From assembly GCF_043951865.1 (NCBI RefSeq), contig NZ_JBINJF010000011.1, forward strand, positions 1-64,000: a stretch of DNA of 64,000 nt. Direction: 5' to 3'. This document shows positions 1 to 9,493 of this stretch, piece after piece. A program made the position numbers and the translations under genes. The notes under the pieces were generated by a model, which saw only the letters and a list, made by a program, of their open reading frames with translations, made no database searches and was not told the DNA's origin. This stretch comes from JAMQKA01 sp043951865. GTDB taxonomy: Bacteria; Bacteroidota; Rhodothermia; Balneolales; Balneolaceae. Positions within the stretch are counted from its first letter, which is position 1. Each line of letters begins with the position of its first letter.

Positions 1-1
1 G

Positions 2-73
2 ACGCTATTGCAGTACATCAATTGGCAAAACGATGAACCCATTAATCGCATTAAACATGCATTGGCTGCTTAA
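2..73 (+). pseudogene. 3' end of a partial ORF, possibly transposase remnant
   Basis: Frame 2 is open from the window edge to a TAA at 71-73 and encodes 23 residues containing LLQYINWQNDEP. The block YIxWxNxxP resembles the C-terminal tail of IS630-type transposases. The KPFxWT segment that usually follows in that family is absent, so this may be a decayed copy. Only the last 23 codons are visible, so the assignment is weak. The plus orientation is opposite to the whole following locus. Confidence 0.3.
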
Positions 74-332
74 GGTTAACCCCTAAACGCGTTCTGAATC
101 ATAAAATTCTACTGTGCAAACACGCCCTGGTCTCAACGATTAATGACCAACTAAAGCCAGTGTCAAATAGAACACACGCGCCATCGCTCCTTAATCGATT
201 TTCTCTGTAATAGCCTTGAGGCAATTGCGGCCTACCGCTTTTTTCCTAAAAACCTTGCTTGGACTTGTAGAAAATTCCCGATAACCACCTTTTTTTAATA
301 TTGGCTTAACCCGAATTCACGCTAATTAAATT
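74..332. other. Intergenic spacer downstream of the PUL
   Basis: No ORF is supported here. A T-run (about 290-297) and a TTAACCCG-AATTCAC block (about 306-320) are visible. The latter resembles, with a gap, the terminal repeat of the MITE-like elements at 43473 and 48062. I see no convincing terminator hairpin for the minus-strand locus that ends at 333. Confidence 0.4.
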
Positions 333-1829
333 CTATTCAACTTTACCACTCATCTTGTTACCCATGTAACCTCCCCATTTCACATCAGTAGTTAGCTCAA
401 TATTCGTATTTAATCGAATTACCCTAAACCCGTTCATGGCAAATCTATTCTTTGTTTCAGTCAGGCTGCAATAGATGATGTCCAGTCTCCCATTGTTATC
501 TAAATCACCAATCCAAGGAGTAGAAGCCAGGTTGAATCCGGGGTTATACCCTGCTGCCTGGAAAGCCTCTTCATTTTTAAAATCATATATGACCAGCATA
601 TTGTTAAAATTTTTTGCACCGTTTTTATCAGTTGTAAAATTTACACTGATCAATGCATCATCATAACCATCATCTGTAAAATCATATACTACGGGACTAG
701 ATATCTGGCCAGCACCGAGGGAGTCTCGAAAGGCAACATCTCCATTTTTACCATCTATCATAATTTGTTCGGATTTGTCAAAATAAGGCCACATGCCCTC
801 GGAATATGTCGTAACAAAGTCGGGTATTTCGTCATCATTGAACTGACCTACTGCCAGCGTTCCGTAAGCCTCGGCCCTTTTAATCTCCTTGTCCCATATT
901 AATTCATTCGTTTTACCATTAAATGCGTACACTTTCCCTTCAACGGCATTCGTAATGATATCATAATATCCATCGAGATTTATATCAGCCAATACCGGCG
1001 GAGCGATGAATCCCTTCTTATCGCTACTTGCCAGCAATACCGCCTCCGATAGATCTCCATTCAGTACATCTTGTAATTTGGTTCTATAAAAATTTCCACC
1101 TAGGGTTTCTCCCCCGGTTCCAAACAAAATTGTATAGTCAGAATCATTATGATGCATTTTGGAAACAACGACCGACATATATGTTTCTTTACCGTCAGGC
1201 ATTTCGGCTTGTGCGATTAGATCCCCTTCACTTGAACTTATTATCATCAACTTGCCGGGAGGTCGATCCGGGTCGAACGGTTTTGCAGATACGTCTCCGC
1301 CATTTGATACAAGAATATCCTTCAAACCATCCTGGTTTTGATCGGGAATAAATTGCGGATTATAAAAATTGAACAGTCCCTCTGTTCTTGGTTTTACAGA
1401 ATCTCCCTCAGGAAAATACTCCCAAATTATTTCCCCCGACTTTCCATTTATTGCCATAAACTCAGCTGATCGCCCGCCAATAAAAACGTCCGGGATATCA
1501 TCTCCGGTGATATCCATAAGATTTGCCGTACCGAATATTTGATCTCTGGCACCTACGTTCCACAAAACTCTTCCATTCGTACCGTCTATGGCAATTACCG
1601 CTGTATCCGTCGGTTGGAATTCGAGCTTACCTGAACCCAGGACAATATCCTTAACGCCATCATTATTTAAATCAGCAGCCCTCGGAGATGAATAGATACC
1701 GACTCCATCAAATTCCGAACTCCATCCCCTGTTCTGTTGTGCTATCGAACCATTAGAAAGTACAATGGTAATGAAAACAGAAAGGGATAATATTTTAATA
1801 AGAGTTTGACACGAGCTTTTTCTGAGCAT
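333..1829 (-). CDS. Secreted VCBS/FG-GAP repeat protein
   Basis: A protein of about 498 residues with a Sec signal peptide (SLSVFITIVLSNGSIAQ) followed by repeated FG-GAP/VCBS-type blade motifs. Examples are DLNNDGVKDIVLG, DITGDDIPDVFIGG, DQNQDGLKDILVS and DLDNNGRLDIIYC. These Asp-rich loops bind calcium in integrin-like and PQQ-like beta-propellers, so a periplasmic or surface propeller is likely. The frame is open to a TTG at 1859, but the ATG at 1829 places the signal peptide at the N-terminus and is preferred. It lies 39 bp after the preceding gene and is the last gene of the locus. It may bind glycan or act as a partner of the neighbouring oxidoreductase; neither role is shown by sequence. 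Confidence 0.8.
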   Translation of the reverse strand: MLRKSSCQTLIKILSLSVFITIVLSNGSIAQQNRGWSSEFDGVGIYSSPRAADLNNDGVKDIVLGSGKLEFQPTDTAVIAIDGTNGRVLWNVGARDQIFGTANLMDITGDDIPDVFIGGRSAEFMAINGKSGEIIWEYFPEGDSVKPRTEGLFNFYNPQFIPDQNQDGLKDILVSNGGDVSAKPFDPDRPPGKLMIISSSEGDLIAQAEMPDGKETYMSVVVSKMHHNDSDYTILFGTGGETLGGNFYRTKLQDVLNGDLSEAVLLASSDKKGFIAPPVLADINLDGYYDIITNAVEGKVYAFNGKTNELIWDKEIKRAEAYGTLAVGQFNDDEIPDFVTTYSEGMWPYFDKSEQIMIDGKNGDVAFRDSLGAGQISSPVVYDFTDDGYDDALISVNFTTDKNGAKNFNNMLVIYDFKNEEAFQAAGYNPGFNLASTPWIGDLDNNGRLDIIYCSLTETKNRFAMNGFRVIRLNTNIELTTDVKWGGYMGNKMSGKVE

Positions 1830-1868
1830 GGCTTCTATTTCACTTGTCGGTTCTTTCAAACCAGCGTT

Positions 1869-3545
1869 TCATTTCAGTTTTCGGGGAGGTACTTCAAGTA
1901 CTTGTCCATCTTTTAACAGTTGCTTATGAAGTTGATCGTATTCGACTTCTTGCACCGATATCCCATTCTCTAACGCCAACACTGCCGCTGTTCCGGCAGA
2001 TTGTCCCAAAACCATATATGTCCATTCCAGGCGAATGGCACCATACCCAATATGACTGGCTGAAAGCACCGTGGGAGTTAATAAGTTTTTCGCTTGGTTC
2101 TCTGGTGGAATAAGTGCCCGATAGGATATGCCGAAAGGCCCCCAGTCATCTCCTCCAAATACGAACCCCTCATTATAAGCCGCCCCATCCCGGATTATAC
2201 GACGCACATGGTGTACATCCGGAGGCCAGTAAGCCACGCCCACAGGATCCGGAACCGGCGTTGGATTGATTCTTTTTGTATGATGCTCTGTAATCACGTA
2301 ATCCGAAACCATACGGCGACCATCACGGACATAAAATTTGCGGGGCCAGTTGTTATTATCAGTAAATTCATCCTTGCAGAGTCCCCAGGATCCCCAATCG
2401 TTTCTTACCTCTTCAGGGACTTCTTTATCATTAGCCAGAAAATAAAATAACCCTTGTGTAAAAACCCTGTGCTGCTTCCGGATCTTTTCACGGGTCTGGT
2501 AGTCCCCTCCAGGATACTCGTGGTTCATTCCATACAGGTTGTGTGAAAGGTCGTGCCAGACCCCCAGATCCGTTTTACCATTCGGAAGACCGGCAGATGG
2601 TCGATATAGATCACCGCCCGCTTCCAGATAACGGAGATAAATCTCATATTCATCACGGTCGTAGCCCTCAGGCCGGTTAAAGGGTACCTTGTTGTCTTCT
2701 TTCTGGGTGAGACAGACTCGATAACAGTAGGCCTGGATACGGTGATCTCCCGCTCCGGGAGTGCCCAACGGTTCATCCTGAATCGTGGGTATTACACCAC
2801 TTGTAGAGTCTCCCGGTATGTTGTAAGGATCAACACGAACCTCAAACTGGCGATAGGTATTGGTGCCCCGAATGCCATTCTTTGTTTCACCGTATTTGGC
2901 ATTTGACTCCCTTCCGATGTAGGTATCAATCCCGGCAAAATGGACTAAGTCACCCTCAATGGTAGCATCAATGAACATATCAGCCCGGACAACCTGACCA
3001 CTTTCCAGTTTAATCTCTTTTATAAAACCGTCTTCTTTTCGTACGGACTCTTGACCAAGTTTTAGCCGGCTCTCGTAAAGCACTTTAATATCATGTTCTG
3101 ATACCCACGCCTTAATAATGCTATCTGCCACAGACGACTCAAAATTCCATATAGAAGCATCTTCACGCCTTTCCTGCCAATTTTCGATGCCGTAGTGATC
3201 AAATATCTTCTTGTAAAATTCCAAAGCTAAACCGCCTACTGCAGCATCATTATCGAATTCGCTGTGATTATTAATATCCGTGCCTCCCAGACCGTTAACC
3301 ATGATTCCTCCAAGATGACGACTTGGCTCAATCAGTAACACAGACTTGCCCATTTTTGCGGCTTGTATTGCGGCTGTTACACCACCCGGTGTACCCCCGT
3401 AAACACATATTTCGGTTTGAATAGCTTTTTTCGAAGTAATCTTTTTCAGATGATCTGCCTTTACACTATTACCACATGACAGCAGAATTGGAATGGAAAG
3501 ACAGACAATTAAGAATTTTAATTTCAGCCTTAATTTCATTTTCAT
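1869..3545 (-). CDS. FAD-dependent oxidoreductase, lipoprotein (PF12831-type)
   Basis: 558 residues. The N-terminus is a lipoprotein signal (LSIPILLSC, Cys24). A Rossmann FAD-binding segment follows (GGTPGGVTAAIQAA, then EPSRHLGG at about residues 48-85). The GLGGTDINN block and the C-terminal ASHIGYGAIRLEW...GQSAGTAA segment are typical of the FAD_oxidored (PF12831) family. The lipobox puts it in the periplasm or on the outer membrane, which is unusual for a soluble FAD enzyme and fits the other exported relatives in this locus. The substrate is unknown; the carbohydrate context suggests a sugar or glycan product. It sits between cstA (32 bp upstream) and the VCBS protein, apparently in one operon. 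Confidence 0.8.
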   Translation of the reverse strand: MKMKLRLKLKFLIVCLSIPILLSCGNSVKADHLKKITSKKAIQTEICVYGGTPGGVTAAIQAAKMGKSVLLIEPSRHLGGIMVNGLGGTDINNHSEFDNDAAVGGLALEFYKKIFDHYGIENWQERREDASIWNFESSVADSIIKAWVSEHDIKVLYESRLKLGQESVRKEDGFIKEIKLESGQVVRADMFIDATIEGDLVHFAGIDTYIGRESNAKYGETKNGIRGTNTYRQFEVRVDPYNIPGDSTSGVIPTIQDEPLGTPGAGDHRIQAYCYRVCLTQKEDNKVPFNRPEGYDRDEYEIYLRYLEAGGDLYRPSAGLPNGKTDLGVWHDLSHNLYGMNHEYPGGDYQTREKIRKQHRVFTQGLFYFLANDKEVPEEVRNDWGSWGLCKDEFTDNNNWPRKFYVRDGRRMVSDYVITEHHTKRINPTPVPDPVGVAYWPPDVHHVRRIIRDGAAYNEGFVFGGDDWGPFGISYRALIPPENQAKNLLTPTVLSASHIGYGAIRLEWTYMVLGQSAGTAAVLALENGISVQEVEYDQLHKQLLKDGQVLEVPPRKLK

Positions 3546-3577
3546 TTATCAATTTAATTTCTTGGTTGTCTGTTTAA

Positions 3578-5317
3578 TTATTGTTTCACGACAGCTGTTT
3601 TTCTGAAACCGGAGATAATGCTTGCCGCCTCCAGCAGTATCCATATGGTAAATCCGAGGATGATCGCCCCGAAGGTAAACAGCAGCAGGTTCGGATCGGC
3701 GGCGCCCCACCCCGACCACTCGAAGACCACCTGCCGGACCATCGCCCACAGGGTCATCGCCAGCAGGAACACCATCGGCACGAGGGTATAGATAATCGGC
3801 CGGCCCTGCTTTTTTAGCCAGATAGAAATCAGCAGAAAACTGATGCCCGCCAGCAGCTGGTTGGAGGTCCCGAACAGCGGCCACAGCAGGTACCCGCCCG
3901 AGCCGAGGCCTCGCGGGCCTTCCGGCAATAAGACCAGGGCTGCACTCGAGATCACCGCCACCGAGGTGGCCACGTGGATGTTGGTCAGCGGGGGAACCTT
4001 GTAGATCTCCCCCAGCTCCCCGATGATGTAGCGCATCAGCCGCACCGAGCTGTCCAGGGTGGTGGCGGCAAAACTGACCACGATGACCGCAATGATGGTG
4101 CGGGCCGCCTCGGCCGGGATGCCCACGCCGGTGGCCAGCTGCCCGGCCCCCTGGATGAAGGCCCCCAGCCCTCCGGCCCCGGCCGCCGCAAACGAGGAGT
4201 AGGTCTCGGCGAAGGCCTGGCTGGAGGAAAAGAAGGTGGCCACCGCCAGGATGGTGATAATGGCCAGGGCCCCTTCCCCGACCGCCCCCAGGTAGCCGAC
4301 AAACCGGGCATCGGTTTCCTGGTCCACTTGCTTGGAGGTGGTCCCGGAGGCCACCAGCCCGTGGAAGCCCGAGACCGCCCCGCAGGCGATGGTGATAAAC
4401 AGCAGCGGGAACCAGGAGACGTCCGTGGCCGCCGGGTTGTGCATCGGGGCGGTGACTTCGGGGGCCATAAAAAGCAGTCCCATATACAGTACGCCCAGAC
4501 CAAGCAGCAGCTGCTGGGCGTTGATGAAGTCGCGGGGCTGCAGCAGCGTCCAGACCGGCAGCACCGAGGCGATGTACACGTAGGCCATCAGCACGATGAT
4601 CCAGACCAGGAAGGCCATGGAGGTGCCGCTGAGTCCGAACCAGGTGGCCGCCTCGGCGCCCCCAAAATAGCGAATCAGGTCAATTTGGAGGACCGGCACG
4701 TAGCTGGCCAGCACGGCCGTCCCGTACATCACCGCCAGCACCACCACGGTGGGCCAGAGCATGCTCCCGGACTTTTTATAGGTGTAGAAGCCGATCCAGA
4801 CTGCCAGCGGAATCTGGATGAAGACCGACAGCACGCTGGCCGGGAACGAGATAAACAGGTTGGCGATCACCCAGGCGAAGACCGCGTTGATCATCAGCAC
4901 CAGGATCAGGATGATAAACAGAAACAGGATCCGCCCGCGTCGGCCGATCAGGGAGTCGGCCAGGGTGCCGATCGAGCGGCCCTTGTGGCGGATCGACAGC
5001 ACCAGGGTCCCGAAGTCGTGGACCCCGGCGGCAAAGACCGTCCCCAGGGCCACCCACAGGAGGGCCGGCAGCCAGCCCCAGTAGATGGCGATGGCCGGCC
5101 CGACGATGGGCGCCGCCCCGGCCACGGAGGTAAAATGGTGGCCCAGTACGATCCACTTGTTGGTGGGCACAAAATCCCGCCCGTCTTCCCGGGTGTGGGC
5201 CGGGGTCTGGAAGTCGGGGTCGAGCCGGTAGATCTTTTCGGCTATGAATTTCGAGTAAAAGCGGTAGCCGAGGGCGAAGATCGCCAGGGCCGCCGTGGCC
5301 AGCCAGATACTGCTCAT
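3578..5317 (-). CDS. cstA: Carbon starvation protein CstA-type transporter
   Basis: 579 residues, strongly hydrophobic, with many membrane segments. It shows CstA landmarks: FVPTNKWIVLGHHFTSVAGAAP near residues 50-70, GVHDFGTLVLSIRHKGRSIG, GFHGLVASGTTSKQ and LFGTSNQLLAGISF. CstA-family proteins import pyruvate or peptides in enterobacteria; here it probably carries a small catabolic product across the inner membrane. It is shorter than the roughly 700-residue E. coli protein but within the range of shorter CstA homologues. GC is strikingly high (one 60-bp line at 4081 counts 44 G+C) compared with about 40-48% in neighbours, suggesting separate ancestry or strong codon bias. Spacing to both neighbours is about 30 bp, so it is inside the operon. 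Long opposite-strand ORFs here are GC shadows. Confidence 0.93.
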   Translation of the reverse strand: MSSIWLATAALAIFALGYRFYSKFIAEKIYRLDPDFQTPAHTREDGRDFVPTNKWIVLGHHFTSVAGAAPIVGPAIAIYWGWLPALLWVALGTVFAAGVHDFGTLVLSIRHKGRSIGTLADSLIGRRGRILFLFIILILVLMINAVFAWVIANLFISFPASVLSVFIQIPLAVWIGFYTYKKSGSMLWPTVVVLAVMYGTAVLASYVPVLQIDLIRYFGGAEAATWFGLSGTSMAFLVWIIVLMAYVYIASVLPVWTLLQPRDFINAQQLLLGLGVLYMGLLFMAPEVTAPMHNPAATDVSWFPLLFITIACGAVSGFHGLVASGTTSKQVDQETDARFVGYLGAVGEGALAIITILAVATFFSSSQAFAETYSSFAAAGAGGLGAFIQGAGQLATGVGIPAEAARTIIAVIVVSFAATTLDSSVRLMRYIIGELGEIYKVPPLTNIHVATSVAVISSAALVLLPEGPRGLGSGGYLLWPLFGTSNQLLAGISFLLISIWLKKQGRPIIYTLVPMVFLLAMTLWAMVRQVVFEWSGWGAADPNLLLFTFGAIILGFTIWILLEAASIISGFRKTAVVKQ

Positions 5318-5347
5318 AGGATTCCTTTTTAAAAGTTATAATTCAGT

Positions 5348-7654
5348 TTAAGTACCGAGTTCTGCTCCCTCGTTGTAACAAAGGACCTGGAAAAGGGCAG
5401 CGTACACATCAGGATCTCTCTGCTTTATTTTAATCGCTATCTTAGCTGTCTTTACCGGCTGCTCAAATTCAATTCTGTTACTGGTCTGGTGGTTGTTCTC
5501 TCTTTCGCAAAGCAGGTTATCATCGGCATCAAAAATCTTGTACTGCCCAATACAAAAAGGCATAACTCTTTCCGGATGCCCTCGCAGGGTAGATTCCATC
5601 GGGTGATCAAAATCGGTATCAAACATCAATACCAGCTTCTTTATGGTTTTCTCATTATCCCAGTTGATAGTCAATGTAGGTTGATCATCCCCATACCAAT
5701 TTGGAATCCATCCATTTGGTTTGTTGGTCGGTCTGGAAAATCCATTATTTACATTGCCGGCTTTAAATGCCTGAATAGCAGGTTCTATTTCAAAAGCGAA
5801 ATTTTGTCCTTTGGGACGCCTTTCCGGGGTCCAAAATTCAAAAGACTCGATACCGATGCCATCCGGCGGATCCTGGCGCCCGTAATTCGAGACGGCCTTG
5901 TTTACTTTTCTGAACACCGACAGCAGACCGGAGACTCTTTTTGTTGTCGTTTTTACCGACACGTCTTCATTTTCCAAAAAACAAATAAACCCGTACTGAT
6001 CTCGATCCAATGTGTCGCTAAAATCCAATTTCACCTCCTGTTCACCCTGTTCCAGCTGGATCTTCCTCGTATCAATAGTGACATCGGGCGTGTGATTATG
6101 TTGTTTGGAGCTTGTCCGCAACTGAATCTCCAGGGTAGCAGGACGAGCGGCTTTTACCCAAAATTTCAGGCGGTAGGTTTTATTTGAAGACAACGGAAGC
6201 ATTTGGGCAGCCGAATGAGCCAGCTCTTTCCAGGAACCGTCCGGAGGCAGCCCGCTCAACTCAAATTCTGAAGTTGCCGTAACAGCAGCCCCATTAACCA
6301 GATTATCTTCATCCTCCAGCGAAACGAGCGGGATGCTCTGTCCTCTCTTGTTCAGCTCTTTTTGCAGCAAATTGATATGGGGAGAGTCCGCAATCTGGCG
6401 GGGCGTTAATCCTTTTTTTGTGGCTATCACGGCAGCCATGCCCACTGCCTGCGCTCCATGCGAGCAGGTGGCCATCACCCGCGAGGAGCCAAACGCTACA
6501 TGCGAGGCACTGATGATACGCCCGGCCAGAAACAGGTTGTTAATATTTTTACTGTAGTAGCACCGGTAGGGGATCTGGTAGAAGCCCTTCGAATGCCACT
6601 GGGTGCAGCTGCTCTCCTCGCTGTAAACGCCGTCGGCCGGGTGCAGATCCATGGCCCATCCGCCGAACGCCACCGCGTCATCGTGCTCGCGCTGCTCCAC
6701 AATATCCTGCTGTGTCAGCATATAATCCCCCTCAAATCGCCGGCTTTCCCGCTTTCCGGGAATCGTGCCGACCCACTCCAGGGTCATGGTCTCCGCCTCC
6801 GGGTATTCCCCGCTGTTTTTGACGTAGTCCCAGATGCCGTACACCACTTTCCAGAGTTCCCACTTGATCTGCTCGGACTGGTGGATCGTATCCAGCCGCC
6901 CGCCGTACTCCACCCACCAAAGCTGGCACCCGTGCTCCTGCAGGTCGAAGTTCCGTACTTTGGGGAGCTTCCCGGCCTCCTTATTGGCAAAACCCGGGGG
7001 CACATACTTGACCGGTTCTCCCACATCTTTGGTGTAAAAATAGAGGGAGTGCCCCAGCAGCTCACCGTAATCCTCCACATCCGGTGCGAATCCCTCCCCG
7101 AACTCTTCAGGGTCCTCAGCACCCATGCGGAAGGCCGCCCCCGCCTGGAAGGCCACAATGCCGTCTCCCGATGCATCACAGAATAACGGTGCCCTCAGTT
7201 GGTACTTTGTTGAATTCTGGCTGCAAAACCCGGTTACCCCGCTGATGGTGGTTTTATCGTTCTTTTCTATTTCATAGACGGTGGTATTAAGCAACAACCG
7301 GATGTTTTCCTCTTCGGCAACTTTTTCCAAAAGAATCGTATCGAAGATCAGGGGATTGCCTTCGGGATTTCTGTAGGTATTTTCGACCAAAATTTCGTCA
7401 ATGACGCCTCCCTCGCGAGCCCAGCGGTTGTTGTTGCCCATGTGGGAGGTAGCCCCGAGAATCCAGAGCCGAACCTCGCTGGAGGCATTCCCGCCCAGAA
7501 CCGGACGATCCTGCACCAGGGTAACCGTGATGCCGGCCCGCGCGGCCGTAAGCGCACAGCACACCCCTGACATCCCACCCCCAACTACAACCAGATCCGA
7601 TTCGATGGTTTCGGTATGTACCGACCGTTTTTCTTCGAAGTCTTTTTTAATCAT
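5348..7654 (-). CDS. FAD-dependent oxidoreductase (PF12831-type) with C-terminal extension
   Basis: 768 residues. There is no visible signal peptide: after MIKKDFEEKRS the FAD Rossmann motif (VVVGGGMSGVCCALTAARAG) starts near residue 22, followed by QDRPVLGGNASSEVR. The core ends near residue 440 with NNLFLAGRIISASHVAFGSSR and GAQAVGMAA. The C-terminal 300 residues look like one or two beta-sandwich, carbohydrate-binding-like domains, including NPCBM/discoidin-like text such as NVNNGFSRPTNKPNGW, similar to the 814-residue homologue at 26293. It is probably cytoplasmic or exported by a non-classical route, with unknown substrate. GC is mosaic: the middle (about 6560-7180) is near 60-67% while the flanks are near 37-42%. 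It follows the symporter gene by 91 bp. Confidence 0.8.
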   Translation of the reverse strand: MIKKDFEEKRSVHTETIESDLVVVGGGMSGVCCALTAARAGITVTLVQDRPVLGGNASSEVRLWILGATSHMGNNNRWAREGGVIDEILVENTYRNPEGNPLIFDTILLEKVAEEENIRLLLNTTVYEIEKNDKTTISGVTGFCSQNSTKYQLRAPLFCDASGDGIVAFQAGAAFRMGAEDPEEFGEGFAPDVEDYGELLGHSLYFYTKDVGEPVKYVPPGFANKEAGKLPKVRNFDLQEHGCQLWWVEYGGRLDTIHQSEQIKWELWKVVYGIWDYVKNSGEYPEAETMTLEWVGTIPGKRESRRFEGDYMLTQQDIVEQREHDDAVAFGGWAMDLHPADGVYSEESSCTQWHSKGFYQIPYRCYYSKNINNLFLAGRIISASHVAFGSSRVMATCSHGAQAVGMAAVIATKKGLTPRQIADSPHINLLQKELNKRGQSIPLVSLEDEDNLVNGAAVTATSEFELSGLPPDGSWKELAHSAAQMLPLSSNKTYRLKFWVKAARPATLEIQLRTSSKQHNHTPDVTIDTRKIQLEQGEQEVKLDFSDTLDRDQYGFICFLENEDVSVKTTTKRVSGLLSVFRKVNKAVSNYGRQDPPDGIGIESFEFWTPERRPKGQNFAFEIEPAIQAFKAGNVNNGFSRPTNKPNGWIPNWYGDDQPTLTINWDNEKTIKKLVLMFDTDFDHPMESTLRGHPERVMPFCIGQYKIFDADDNLLCERENNHQTSNRIEFEQPVKTAKIAIKIKQRDPDVYAALFQVLCYNEGAELGT

Positions 7655-7745
7655 AGAAATTCAAAATATTTCGATCATTTAAATTATCGAGTTAATGACC
7701 ATTATTTGATGTTTCCCAAATCGGTTTCATTCATCACGATTTGGT

Positions 7746-9455
7746 TCATAACAGATCCGGTTTCTCTTTTTCGAGAATTTCGGGCAGCTGCCGGGCTACT
7801 CTCCAGACGAGCCACGCAACGCCCATAATAGCCACGCCGACGAGACCGACCAGCAGGTTGGCCTTCCCGGCCAGGAAACTTATTCCAATAATTAATAGGC
7901 CGGTGAAGGCCAGCGACCAGGCGATTACTTTGAGCCCGTATTGATTCTGTTCTGCGGAGGTGTCTCCAACCGACTCGGCTAATTTTTCCTTGATCGACTT
8001 GTCTTCCTCTGCTTTTCTATAAGCCCTGTATTGTTCACTGACCCGGTCTTTATAGATAGCCCAGAGTTCATATACCCCAAGCATGACCAGTGGGCCGCCC
8101 ACTCCCAAAATCATCTCCGGAGCCCTCTCCAGGCTGAAACCCCAGAGTGCCGGTGCCCCGAATTTAAAGAACAGGTTTACAAACAGGCTGGCAATTGTCA
8201 CCACTGTTATCGAGGTTCCGGTCTGCCGCCGGGAAAAGAGCGCCCAGATCGGCGGGGCATACAACGGGGCCCCGGTCAGGGCCGCCACGCTCAGCACCAC
8301 CTCTACAATGCCCCCGGCATCGGGTATCAGCAGGGCCACCACGATTGTCCCCACCCCGAATAGAACCGTCGAGAGACGGGCCACAAACATCAATTTCTTG
8401 TCTGAAGCATCCGGTCGAAGTTGCTTGAAGATATCGTTGGTCACCACCGCCGCAGCCATATTCAGGGTGGTATTTACCGAACTGGCCGTTGCAAAGACCA
8501 TCCCCCCGAGCATCAGACCCAGCATGCCCACAGGCAGCACCTGCTTAACCATCAGCAGGTAGGCCCCCTCATTCTGCAACCCGGCCAGGTCGGGCTCCAC
8601 GGTGCGGTAGATCATGGGCGGCAGCATCCAAATAACCGGACTGATAATGTAGAGCGCGCTAAACAGATACCCCACTTTTTTCGCTGAGCGGGTGTCCTTT
8701 ACTGTGGTATACCGTTGTACATAGGCCCAGTTTCCGCCGATAAACACCATGTTGTAGAACATAAAGGCAATAATAAAACCGATGGTGTATTCTCCACTGA
8801 AGAGCTTGAAAAAACCTTCCGGAGCCTCGGAAATAAACCCGCTGAATCCGCCGGCATTATTGAGCGCCAGCGGCACCACGATCACCACCGCTGCCGTCAG
8901 TATCACAAACTGCAGCACATCGGTTACGACCACGGCCCACAGCCCCCCGACGGCCGTATACAGGATGATCATCAGTCCAAGGAAAATAATGACCTGCTCG
9001 ATGCCGAATCCCGTCGAAACGTTTACGATCTTGGCAACCGGGTACAGGAACGGGCCCGTGTAGCCGAGCGCCAGGGCCAGAAACAGGTAGGTATAAATCT
9101 GCTGGGCGTCTTTCCCCAGGCGTTTTTTAATAAACTCAGCGGCGGTGAGTACTCTCGTTTTCCGCCACATCGGGGCGATAAAAAGTCCGATCAACAGCCC
9201 GGCCAAACACATCGCCCACTGGATAGTTACCGCCACCCAGCCGTACTCGTAGGCGATGGCGCCCCACACCACAAACGTACCGGCCGAGAAAAAGCTCATA
9301 AACAGCGACAGCCCGTTGATCTGCCACGGCACCGCCCCGCCGGCTGCAAAAAAGGATTTCATATCAGAGCTTGACGAACCCCGCCCAAACGACATCCCGG
9401 CGACCACAATCGCAATGCTGAATACTAATACTACGGCATAATCAATAGTGTGCAT
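7746..9455 (-). CDS. Sodium:solute symporter (SSS family)
   Basis: About 569 residues with some 13 membrane segments. N-terminal sequence HTIDYAVVLVFSIAIVVAG followed by FFAAGGAVPWQINGLSLFMSFFSAGTFV is typical of the SSS family (SGLT/PutP fold), and the sodium-site helix region (TASSVNTTLNMAAAVVTNDIF) is present. It probably couples Na+ influx to uptake of a monosaccharide, uronic acid or related product of the locus. The frame is open to a TTG at 9497 overlapping the upstream stop codon, but the ATG at 9455 gives a normal SSS N-terminus and is preferred. The C-terminal 60 residues are charged and then hydrophobic, a common tail in this family. Confidence 0.9.
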   Translation of the reverse strand: MHTIDYAVVLVFSIAIVVAGMSFGRGSSSSDMKSFFAAGGAVPWQINGLSLFMSFFSAGTFVVWGAIAYEYGWVAVTIQWAMCLAGLLIGLFIAPMWRKTRVLTAAEFIKKRLGKDAQQIYTYLFLALALGYTGPFLYPVAKIVNVSTGFGIEQVIIFLGLMIILYTAVGGLWAVVVTDVLQFVILTAAVVIVVPLALNNAGGFSGFISEAPEGFFKLFSGEYTIGFIIAFMFYNMVFIGGNWAYVQRYTTVKDTRSAKKVGYLFSALYIISPVIWMLPPMIYRTVEPDLAGLQNEGAYLLMVKQVLPVGMLGLMLGGMVFATASSVNTTLNMAAAVVTNDIFKQLRPDASDKKLMFVARLSTVLFGVGTIVVALLIPDAGGIVEVVLSVAALTGAPLYAPPIWALFSRRQTGTSITVVTIASLFVNLFFKFGAPALWGFSLERAPEMILGVGGPLVMLGVYELWAIYKDRVSEQYRAYRKAEEDKSIKEKLAESVGDTSAEQNQYGLKVIAWSLAFTGLLIIGISFLAGKANLLVGLVGVAIMGVAWLVWRVARQLPEILEKEKPDLL

Positions 9456-9493
9456 TAATTCTACAGATCTTAGTTTAGCTGTTTGGTTAAGGA

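Noticed and set aside
3974..5332. 452-codon plus-strand ORF opposite cstA
   Set aside because: It is rich in Gly, His, Gln, Arg and Asp with no domain pattern. It mirrors a very GC-rich real gene with clear CstA motifs on the other strand.
6458..7186. 242-codon plus-strand ORF opposite the 768-aa oxidoreductase
   Set aside because: It lies in the high-GC centre of a recognisable FAD enzyme gene and has no ribosome site or domain.
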